Source: Pseudogulbenkiania ferrooxidans 2002 (lineage in GTDB: Bacteria; Pseudomonadota; Gammaproteobacteria; Burkholderiales; Chromobacteriaceae). From it: DNA of 64,000 nucleotides. Both the position numbers and the translations under genes were made by a program. Location of the stretch: the NCBI RefSeq assembly GCF_000174355.1, contig NZ_ACIS01000003.1:418561-482560 (forward strand), in the 5' to 3' direction. Of the stretch, positions 57,121-64,000 are shown piece by piece. Each line of letters begins with the position of its first letter. Positions within the stretch are counted from its first letter, which is position 1. Below the pieces are notes generated by a model. The model did no database searches. It saw nothing but the letters and a program-made list of their open reading frames with translations, and was not told where the DNA came from.

Positions 57121-57219
57121 AGGATGGCTGTTGCTATAGTGTCCGGGGCCATGGATTGAGCTTAGCAAAGCAATTCGGGCCCGGTCTTGATATTTGTCCA
57201 GTTTAACCGGGAGTTCAGC

Positions 57220-58086
57220 ATGATTTTAAGTATGACAGGCTTCGCCGCCATTAGCAGGGAATTTCCCGGTGGCATGCTCAATCTGGAACTGCGCGCCGTC
57301 AACCACCGCTATCTGGACGTCCAGATGCGCCTGCCGGAAGAGCTGCGCGTCATCGAAGCCCCCCTGCGCGAAATGATCGGCGCCAAGGTCACCCGTGGCA
57401 AACTCGAATGCCGCGTCGGCTTCAACCAGCTGGAAAACGCCACCCCCACGCTGGAAGTCAACCACGAGCTGCTGCAGCAATTGCTGGCGGTCTCCCGCAC
57501 CATCAAAGAGAGCGCGCCGGAAGCCGACACCCTGTCGCTGGGTGAACTTATGCGCTGGCCCGGCGTGATGAAATCGAACGAACTCAAGCCCGAAGTGCTG
57601 CAACAGCTGTGCCTGGAAAGCCTGACCAAGGCACTGGCCGACTTCAACGCCTCGCGCGAACGCGAGGGCGAAAAACTCAAGGCGGTACTGCTGGAGCGGG
57701 TCGCCTCGATCGAGACCATCGTCGCCGGCCTCAAGCCCAAGCTGCCGCAAATCCTGGCCGCCTACATGGAGAAGCTGTCCAACCGCCTGCGCGACGCGCT
57801 GGAAAGCGTCGACGAAGACCGCCTCAAGCAGGAATTCGCCCTGTTCGCCCAGAAGATCGATGTCGACGAGGAGCTGTCGCGCCTGAGCACCCACCTGAGC
57901 GAGGTCCGCCGTATCCTCAAGGCCGGGGGCCAAGCCGGCAAGCGGCTCGACTTCCTGATGCAGGAACTCAACCGCGAAGCCAATACCCTCGGCTCCAAGT
58001 CGGTGTCGACCGAAACCACCCAGGCCTCGGTAGAACTCAAGGTGCTGATCGAGCAGATGCGCGAGCAGATCCAGAATATAGAGTAA
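57220..58086 (+). CDS. yicC: YicC family endoribonuclease
   Basis: 288 aa with the family start MILSMTGFAAISREFPGG and NHRYLDVQMRLPEELR. The DUF1732 C-terminus (VDEELSRLSTHLSEVRRIL, GKRLDFLMQELNREANTLGSK) is complete. E. coli YicC is reported to act on small RNA. The ATG at 57220 is chosen over an upstream frame extension. Confidence 0.92.
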   Translation: MILSMTGFAAISREFPGGMLNLELRAVNHRYLDVQMRLPEELRVIEAPLREMIGAKVTRGKLECRVGFNQLENATPTLEVNHELLQQLLAVSRTIKESAPEADTLSLGELMRWPGVMKSNELKPEVLQQLCLESLTKALADFNASREREGEKLKAVLLERVASIETIVAGLKPKLPQILAAYMEKLSNRLRDALESVDEDRLKQEFALFAQKIDVDEELSRLSTHLSEVRRILKAGGQAGKRLDFLMQELNREANTLGSKSVSTETTQASVELKVLIEQMREQIQNIE

Positions 58087-58120
58087 CACCCCAGAACATT
58101 TCACCGCACACCAGTAACCT

Positions 58121-58151
58121 CACAAAAGCCCCGTATCCCGGGGCTTTTGTC
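58121..58151. terminator. bidirectional terminator after yicC
   Basis: AAAAGCCCCG / CGGGGCTTTT with a short loop and T run. It marks the last chromosomal signal before the integrative element. Confidence 0.85.
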
Positions 58152-58195
58152 ATTTCATGACGCTTCACAACCTCCCAAAAAAGCGCATAATCATC

Positions 58196-58247
58196 GTGTA
58201 CCCAATGGTGTACCCGATAGAGTTTTCAAATTCTTGATTGGGTACAC
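58196..58247. repeat. GTGTACCC repeat cluster upstream of the integrase
   Basis: GTGTACCCAAT at 58196-58206 and its exact inverse ATTGGGTACAC at 58237-58247, plus a direct copy GTGTACCC at 58208-58215. The same 8-mer returns at 60993-61000 before the primase gene. It is probably an operator or integrase arm sites. Confidence 0.5.
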
Positions 58248-58327
58248 CACCCTATTCGATGTTCACAGAAATGGCCCCTCACGCCAGTCAACGGGCAGAG
58301 GCCGGTACTCGCTATTCGGGAGAACTG

Positions 58328-59599
58328 ATGGGCAAGCTAACAGACATGCAAATCAAGGCCTGGATCAAGGCCAAACAACACTTTGAAGGACAAGGCGACG
58401 GAGATGGGCTGTGGTTGCGCTACAGGGAGAACGACAAGGTCCCGGTCTGGCGCTTTCGCTACAAATTTGCCGGCAAGAGCCGAGTCATGCAGATTGGTAG
58501 TTATGCGGAGGTCTCCCTCTCAGAAGCTCGGCGTACCGCAGAGAAGCTGCGGGCCAGGGTGGCACTCGGCTACGATGTCGCCGCAGAAAAGCAGGAGCGG
58601 AAAGCCGAGGCTCTCGCCAAGATCGAAGCCGAGAATGCGTCGATTCGTGTGATCGATCTCGCGAACGAATACTACGAGCGGATGATACTTGGGCGGGTAA
58701 AACACCCCGACATTGTGCGTCGCCGAATAGACAAGGACATCGGGCCACACTTGGGAAAGCTGAAGGTAGAAGATGTGAAGCCACGCCACGTGGACGACAT
58801 GCTGCAAGCTATCGTCAAGCGCGGAGCTCCAACCATCGCCAATGATGTACTGCGCTATACACGCCGCATGTTTGACTATGCCATCAAACGCCACCAGATC
58901 GAGTTCAACCCAGCATCGGCGTTTGATGTGAATGACGCAGGCGGCAAAGAGGAATCACGTGACCGCGTCTTGAGCCGCGAGGAGCTGACACAACTGTTCG
59001 CCGCGATGAAACTGGCCAAGGGTTTCAGCATTGAAAATGACCTCACTATCCGACTACTGTTACTCCTGTGCGTGCGCAAGATGGAGCTATGCGCAGCTCC
59101 CTGGAAAGAGTTTGACCTTGAGGAAGCTGTCTGGCACTTGCCGAAGGAACGCACAAAGACAGGCCTTGATATTGACATCCCCTTACCTCCGCTGGCCATT
59201 TCCTGGTTAAAGCAATTGAAAGAGCTTGCTCCACACAGCTCATGGATTCTGCCTGCCCGCAAAATGCAACACCGCATGGTCCCGCACATTCATGAAGGGA
59301 CAGTGGGCACAGCTCTTGGCAAAGTCAAACCGCATATGCCAATGGTGTCACCATTTACAGTTCACGACCTACGCCGCACGGCTCGAACACACCTTGCGGA
59401 GCTTGGCGTTGATCCCGTCGTTGCTGAGCGCTGTTTAAATCACAGGATAAAAGGCGTCGAAGGTATCTACAACCGGTACGACTACTTCAATGAGCGTAAA
59501 GATGCCTTAAATAAATGGGCTTTTCTACTGGATGCGTTGGACAAGGGGGAAGCTTACAACGTAACGCCCATCACTAAAGGCCAAAAAAAGCGTGCCTAA
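58328..59599 (+). CDS. tyrosine integrase, P4 type
   Basis: Site-specific recombinase of an integrative element. The N-terminal DUF4102-like arm-binding domain (LTDMQIKAWIKAKQHFEG, DGDGLWLRYREN) is followed by a core-binding domain and a catalytic domain. That domain has Arg in LCVRKMELCA, HDLRRTARTHL, His in CLNHRIKG and the nucleophile in YNRYDYF. It is 423 aa from ATG 58328; an open frame reaches 58238. It reads away from yicC. The attachment site cannot be fixed because the other end is outside the window. Confidence 0.9.
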   Translation: MGKLTDMQIKAWIKAKQHFEGQGDGDGLWLRYRENDKVPVWRFRYKFAGKSRVMQIGSYAEVSLSEARRTAEKLRARVALGYDVAAEKQERKAEALAKIEAENASIRVIDLANEYYERMILGRVKHPDIVRRRIDKDIGPHLGKLKVEDVKPRHVDDMLQAIVKRGAPTIANDVLRYTRRMFDYAIKRHQIEFNPASAFDVNDAGGKEESRDRVLSREELTQLFAAMKLAKGFSIENDLTIRLLLLLCVRKMELCAAPWKEFDLEEAVWHLPKERTKTGLDIDIPLPPLAISWLKQLKELAPHSSWILPARKMQHRMVPHIHEGTVGTALGKVKPHMPMVSPFTVHDLRRTARTHLAELGVDPVVAERCLNHRIKGVEGIYNRYDYFNERKDALNKWAFLLDALDKGEAYNVTPITKGQKKRA

Positions 59600-59680
59600 A
59601 CACTGTTTTTCAAAATAAGCCCCAGCGTGAGCAATGCTTTTCTTCGCAGGGTACTTTAAGTGAAAACAAAGGGAAAAATA

Positions 59681-60520
59681 ATGCTGACTCATATAAATGA
59701 AAACGTGAGACGCTTACGCCAAATAACTGCCACTCAGGCCGCCATCCTACTAGCGGGTCTTAATCCAATAAAAACCAAAACACTATATGATGTAGAGCCA
59801 GACAAGAAAAATGAGGTCAATGAGATATTGACAGTAATTCTTCAGGCGATATCGCTTCAAGAGTTCAAAGTCAAAGATGCATGGGGTGAATTTATTTATG
59901 ACTTATCTTTAGTTACAGAAAAAATTTCACTAACAGACAAATCTCACAATAACGCAAACCTCGTCACCGAGGCAAATTTCTCTCCAAAGGACTTCTGGCC
60001 TTGGGCCATTACCAATGGCTATATTGACCCTAAAGCCTTTCCGGAAGAGCATTTAACTATTGACACCCCCTCCATTAAACCCCACAACTCAACGGACCTG
60101 TCCGACTTACTTACTACACAAACAGGTTCCGTTGATCTAATCAAACAATTAGCCAGTGAAAAAGCAAAGAACGAGCAACTATCTCAAGAGATCGAAGGTA
60201 CTCGCCAACAGCGGAACCATTTTCAAAACGAACTTAAAAAATATGCCGAAGAGCTAGCCACTACCATTCAAGAACTGGAGAAGGTTAAAAACGCAATGGT
60301 CAAACTCCGGGAGGAAAGTATCCACGGCAAGGAAAAGCAGTCCATATTATCAATAATTGGAGTCATGGCAATAGAAAGATACAAAATCCCAATTCATGAT
60401 GCCAGGATGAAAAACGTCAATGATTTACTCGAAGACTTACAGCTATTCGGCGTTCCACTCGACCCAGACACTGTTCGAAAATTTCTGAGGATGGCCGCAT
60501 CAGTTGTCGAGCCAGTTTAA
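59681..60520 (+). CDS. unknown coiled-coil protein of the integrative element
   Basis: 279 residues from ATG 59681 with AAAGGG in front; a GTG at 59660 is possible. The N-terminus RLRQITATQAAILLAGLNP resembles a short DNA- or protein-binding module. The middle (~155-215) is a Glu/Lys/Gln-rich coiled coil and the end an alpha-helical module (IGVMAIERYKIPIHDARM). It is strikingly AT-rich against the neighbours. I recognise no function. Confidence 0.65.
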   Translation: MLTHINENVRRLRQITATQAAILLAGLNPIKTKTLYDVEPDKKNEVNEILTVILQAISLQEFKVKDAWGEFIYDLSLVTEKISLTDKSHNNANLVTEANFSPKDFWPWAITNGYIDPKAFPEEHLTIDTPSIKPHNSTDLSDLLTTQTGSVDLIKQLASEKAKNEQLSQEIEGTRQQRNHFQNELKKYAEELATTIQELEKVKNAMVKLREESIHGKEKQSILSIIGVMAIERYKIPIHDARMKNVNDLLEDLQLFGVPLDPDTVRKFLRMAASVVEPV

Positions 60521-60680
60521 ATTAAACAGCAACAAAATATTAATATGTAGAAATTAGATACACGGAATTCGGGAATATCATTGCCGAATTCCTTTTCCAT
60601 CTTTCCGACTTCGGCCACCCCACCCTGTCACTGCGGTTTCATAGGGCTGTCATCCACGACGACCCAGAGGAAACCGCAAC

Positions 60681-60902
60681 ATGCAACCACAAGTCATCAC
60701 CCTCCCAACGACCGGCTTCGTCCGCAAGTCACTCCTGCTTGGCAATAAAAAAACCGGCACTCCCGGCATCTTGCCATTTTCTGCGTCCACCCTTTGGCGC
60801 CATGTCAAGCAAGGCAAATTTCCTGCTCCTTATCACTTATCCGAACGCGTCACCGCTTGGAAAGCCGAAGAGATCCGAGCTTGGCTCGACCGACAAAGCT
60901 AA
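60681..60902 (+). CDS. AlpA family regulator
   Basis: 73-residue MerR-like winged helix: FVRKSLLLG, FSASTLWRHVKQGKFPAPYHLSERVTAWKAEEI (cited for position), AWLDRQS end. AlpA proteins control excision and integrase genes in P4-like elements, which fits its place between integrase and primase. Confidence 0.88.
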   Translation: MQPQVITLPTTGFVRKSLLLGNKKTGTPGILPFSASTLWRHVKQGKFPAPYHLSERVTAWKAEEIRAWLDRQS

Positions 60903-61047
60903 GCGCCCACAGCTGCCCATAAATAACCAACCGGATAACAAGCAGGTGAATAGCCCTACTTTGTAAAAGTATTGCTGGGCTTCACAAAAAAAGTGTACCC
61001 ACCACGCACTTATACAATATTTCGCTCACCTGCTCAGGGAGAATCAC

Positions 61048-62079
61048 ATGAAAATGATCGATATCAGAAGCATACGTGGTGCGGCTCAGGGGCGTTGGCC
61101 ATTTATCCTGAGCAGTCTCGGAATACCCGCAGAGGTGCTTAATAAACGTCGAAATCAACCATGTCCAGCGTGCGGCGGACGAGACCGCTTCCAATTCATC
61201 GACAAGGGTATTGGCCGTTTTGTATGCCGAGCAATCGAGCGTCAAGGCGGCAATGGCTTTGACCTCGTGATGCACTATCTTAATTGTGATTTTCACAAAG
61301 CGCTGAAGGCCGTTGCTGGGACGCTCGATATTGCGGGAATGGAAGCGCCCAATGTACAGCCTTGCGGCACCCTGAAAACCGAACAGCATTATGGACAGCG
61401 AAACAATCATCTCAAGATTGGGCGCCTCTGGGATGAAGCGTGGCCTATTCGACACAATGATATTGTCGATAGATACCTCCGGCTTCGCGGATTGGAAATG
61501 AAAACATTCCCATCAGCCCTTCGTTTCCACCCCGCGTTACCATTTTGGTGCAACGTGGAAGAGCAGCCGCTCCATATCACGGACTATCCCGCTATGCTGG
61601 CCGAGCTTTCTGCGCCAAATGGTTCGCGCATTGGACTGCATCGTGTTTTCCTGACGCAAGACGGCCACAAAGCCCAGCCTACTCATCCCTTAAGCGGTGA
61701 AGCTCTTCCCTGCAAAAAGCTTTTGGTTGCATTCGAAGGGGCGAGCCATGGAGCTGCGATCCGTCTTGATCCACCTGAGCATGGGACTCTCGCACTGGCA
61801 GAGGGCATTGAGACTGCCCTAGCATCACGCCTGGGGTCTGGTTTACCGACTTGGGCATGCGTATCAGCAGGCGGATTGCAACGTATCGTTTTGCCTAAAA
61901 CCGTCCACGACGTTCACATCATGGCAGACCACGACAAAAGCGGTACAGGGCAAAGGGCAGCCCAAATCCTCGCAAAACGTCTTATGAATGAAGGCCGCCG
62001 AGTACGCATCCATATACCGAGCCAGCCCGGCACCGATTGGCTCGATGTTTATCAGCAAAAGATGGGGGTGGTCGCATGA
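61048..62079 (+). CDS. primase with Toprim domain (P4 alpha/DUF7146-like)
   Basis: 343 aa. The N-terminal zinc-ribbon region CPACGGRDRFQFIDKGIGRF is followed by VCRAIERQGGNGFDLVMHYL; the fourth Cys usual in this motif (CxxC) is missing. The C-terminal Toprim domain has LALAEGIETALASRLG and VHIMADHDKSGTGQRAAQ. It would prime replication of the excised element. Its stop overlaps the start of the next gene (ATGA). Confidence 0.85.
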   Translation: MKMIDIRSIRGAAQGRWPFILSSLGIPAEVLNKRRNQPCPACGGRDRFQFIDKGIGRFVCRAIERQGGNGFDLVMHYLNCDFHKALKAVAGTLDIAGMEAPNVQPCGTLKTEQHYGQRNNHLKIGRLWDEAWPIRHNDIVDRYLRLRGLEMKTFPSALRFHPALPFWCNVEEQPLHITDYPAMLAELSAPNGSRIGLHRVFLTQDGHKAQPTHPLSGEALPCKKLLVAFEGASHGAAIRLDPPEHGTLALAEGIETALASRLGSGLPTWACVSAGGLQRIVLPKTVHDVHIMADHDKSGTGQRAAQILAKRLMNEGRRVRIHIPSQPGTDWLDVYQQKMGVVA

Positions 62080-63533
62080 ATCTGAATGACCTTGATCGTC
62101 TGCGCCATGCTGGTGACGTAGAGCCCTTGCCAATCGAACCACCTGTTCCGTTCGCGCACGACTTCGATCCCACCCCTTGGCCAAACGACTGCCTGCCAGC
62201 TTCTATGCTGGATGCCGCCAATGCCATTGCAGAATATGTAAAGGCACCACTGGCGTTGGCAAGCATGGCCATTCTTGCAAGCGTCGGACATTTGGCACAG
62301 CGCATGGCTAACGCCAGGCATCCCGCAGTCACGGAGCCAATTCCATGCAGCCTGTTCATATTATCCATTGCCAACAGTGCCGATCGGAAAAGTGCTGTTT
62401 ATAACTTGGCGGCGCGTCCACTTCTCACAAGCGAAAGCGAAGCTCGCCAGCGCCACCAGGCCTTGAAAGACAAAATCGAAAAAGAATTAGTCAATGCAAA
62501 GTCCGGTGCACGCGGTTCTCTACGTGAAGAACTACCGCGTGACCCCCGGACAATTTATACCGAAGCGACTCTTGAAAAAATTATACGCGACTTCATTCAA
62601 GGATCGAGGCCAGCCATGTCCTGGTCTACCGATGAGGGCGCTCAGTTCTTTGCCGGCTACAGCATGAAAGCCGACACACGTGCAAGTGCTCTTGGCGCAC
62701 TTACCCGGTTATTTGATGGACGAGGTGTTGAACGCGATCGAGTAAGCCAAGAATCTGGCAGCGGGGTTCGCTTCAACATCAGATTCAGCCTATTCCTTAG
62801 CGCACAGCCGGCCGCTGTCATGTCATCACTACATGATCCTCTGCTCCAAGGACAAGGCTTCTTACCCCGATTTCTGCTATCGGCGCCCTCAAGCCTTGCG
62901 GGAACACGGTTGCTTTCAGCAGAAGATCTCACACGCCGTGCCGATTCCGACCCCAGATTGTGCAGATATTGGAGTACGTTGACTCGGATGAACCAAGCAC
63001 ACGAGCAATTGGACAACTATGGCGGGCTAATTTTACCAATGGCCGAATGGGAGCCAGATGCGCTCGAGATGTGGCGAGAGCATTACAACATCACAGAGCG
63101 TCGGCTCGATTCGCTAGACGGCGACCTACGGGATAATTTACAAGCATTCGGCGGACGAGCAGGAGAACTTGTCGCTCGAGTCGCCACTGTTTTCTCAGTC
63201 TGGCGTTATTTCGAATACGGAACAGATAACCTCAGGGTAAGCGAGGCAGACATAACAAAAGCCTGCTTATTGATCGACTACAGTCTTTCTGAATGGCAGC
63301 GCATCAGTGCAAACGTGTCACTGTCTGAAACTGAGAGTGACGCACGTGGCCTGCTGAATTTTCTACAACGCGACACAGCCCGATGGCAGACCTTTACTAA
63401 AACTGAGTTGGCAACTAAGGGATGGCGCCCTCTTCGCAATGAAAAAGACCGCCGATCCAATGCCTTGGACGAGTTGGTGAAACGCCACTGGCTGACATTC
63501 GATGGGGCACAATTCCGCCTCGCGCCACCATGA
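62076..63533 (+). CDS. DUF3987 (YfjI-like) protein
   Basis: 485 residues from the ATG at 62076 that overlaps the primase stop. DUF3987 features are APLALASMAILASVGHLAQ, a degenerate P-loop SIANSADRKSAVYNLA, MSWSTDEGAQFFAGYSM, and FLSAQPAAVMSSLHDPLLQGQGFLPRFL (cited for position). It probably acts with the primase in replication of the element. A winged-helix-like C-terminus (FTKTELATKGWRPL) follows. Confidence 0.85.
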   Translation: MNLNDLDRLRHAGDVEPLPIEPPVPFAHDFDPTPWPNDCLPASMLDAANAIAEYVKAPLALASMAILASVGHLAQRMANARHPAVTEPIPCSLFILSIANSADRKSAVYNLAARPLLTSESEARQRHQALKDKIEKELVNAKSGARGSLREELPRDPRTIYTEATLEKIIRDFIQGSRPAMSWSTDEGAQFFAGYSMKADTRASALGALTRLFDGRGVERDRVSQESGSGVRFNIRFSLFLSAQPAAVMSSLHDPLLQGQGFLPRFLLSAPSSLAGTRLLSAEDLTRRADSDPRLCRYWSTLTRMNQAHEQLDNYGGLILPMAEWEPDALEMWREHYNITERRLDSLDGDLRDNLQAFGGRAGELVARVATVFSVWRYFEYGTDNLRVSEADITKACLLIDYSLSEWQRISANVSLSETESDARGLLNFLQRDTARWQTFTKTELATKGWRPLRNEKDRRSNALDELVKRHWLTFDGAQFRLAPP

Positions 63534-63544
63534 TCATGGTAGGA

Positions 63545-63613
63545 GGCTAAGGCTAAAACGGCTAATCTGGCTAATTCTTGCATTGCGCATTAGCCAGATT
63601 AGCCGTTTTAGCC
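63545..63613. repeat. perfect 25-bp inverted repeat made of GGCTAA units
   Basis: The arms at 63551-63575 and 63589-63613 are exact reverse complements around a 13-base loop. The left side carries GGCTAA at 63545, 63551, 63560 and 63569; the right arm has three TTAGCC. It stands 11 bases past the DUF3987 stop. It is too regular for a simple terminator and lacks a T run. Candidate replication origin or initiator-binding site of the element. Confidence 0.65.
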
Positions 63614-64000
63614 CTACCCATGCGCAAGACAAACCGTAACGGTATTCGTAATTCCCCTGTAGCGAAGTGTGCATGAACGGGTGTGGTTGACCTCGATAGC
63701 CTATAGACAGTCGGGCCCTCGCTGATCTCCAGGGGAGCTTTTGAATTTTCACCCCTCCCGAGAAGGAACTGCATGCGACGGACCGCTAATACCAACACAA
63801 GCCACTGGATCATCTCTTGATCACGTTCGGAAACTAAATCCCTGATCTATGCTTAACTCCCGTCACACTTTATGCCCTTCATATACCTGTGACGACAACA
63901 TCAGTTCGTAACGTCCCTAAATCGTTAAGTCCTTGTGGGATACCCAGCACAAATGGAGAGAAATTGGCTTACTTGAAACGTAGATCCTAATCTGGGAGGT
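63614..64000. other. region right of the inverted repeat, no gene recognised
   Basis: 387 bases up to the window edge. Short open frames on the minus strand have no ribosome site or family resemblance. I see no integrase-distal attachment site here. Confidence 0.4.

Noticed and set aside
63571..63813. 80-codon minus-strand frame at the right edge
   Set aside because: It overlaps the perfect inverted repeat, lacks a ribosome site and resembles nothing known.
1..64000. CRISPR arrays, rRNA genes, full insertion sequences
   Set aside because: I saw no regularly spaced repeats, no rRNA sequence and no transposase gene.

Overview
The window looks like a chromosomal segment of a GC-rich betaproteobacterium. 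The tpiA-secG-tRNA-Leu-nuoA..N arrangement, the RstAB/Asr pair and the protein sequences suggest the Neisseriales (Chromobacteriaceae-like). That placement is inference from family resemblance; no rRNA or marker search was possible.

Layout. 1-10.1 kb (minus strand): tpiA, secG, tRNA-Leu(GAG), then the respiratory complex I operon nuoA to nuoJ, with nuoJ running off the left edge. 10.2-15.8 kb (plus): the phosphate uptake genes pstS-pstC-pstA-pstB and a low-affinity Pit-type transporter. 15.8-24.8 kb: housekeeping genes recG, a DUF2147 secreted protein, a PhzF-like isomerase, the serine/threonine symporter sstT, the rdgB-hemW-ridA cluster and dusA. 25-34.8 kb (plus): an accessory type VI secretion (T6SS) effector region made of two cassettes. 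One (vgrG, Tle4-type lipase, Tli4-type immunity) looks intact. The other (vgrG tail, DUF4123 adaptor, small membrane protein, DUF3304 lipoprotein, Tle1 lipase) is damaged by a truncation, an in-frame amber codon and a poly-G frameshift. A degenerate second copy of the dusA promoter and 5' end closes this region at about 34.86-35.1 kb.

35.3-38.6 kb (minus): a compact four-gene unit of unknown function: a 65-residue small protein, a haem-oxygenase-like (TenA/PqqC-fold) putative metalloenzyme, an HExxH protein and a peroxiredoxin. This is the best candidate here for an undescribed system. 39-50.8 kb: a complete putrescine uptake and gamma-glutamylation pathway (puuB, potI-H-G-F, aminotransferase, puuA, puuD on the minus strand; puuR and puuC on the plus strand) with two clear PuuR-like operators. 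51-53.5 kb: RstA/RstB two-component system followed by an Asr-like acid-shock protein. 53.5-58.1 kb: a secreted trypsin-like protease, rph, a PP2C phosphatase and Ser/Thr kinase pair, and yicC. 58.2-64 kb: the left part of an integrative element (P4-type integrase, unknown coiled-coil protein, AlpA regulator, Toprim primase, DUF3987 protein), ending in a perfect 25-bp inverted repeat built from GGCTAA units.

Across the core regions the 10-mer GTTGGCCGAA occurs 12 times. I found none in the T6SS/haem-oxygenase-like region or in the integrative element.
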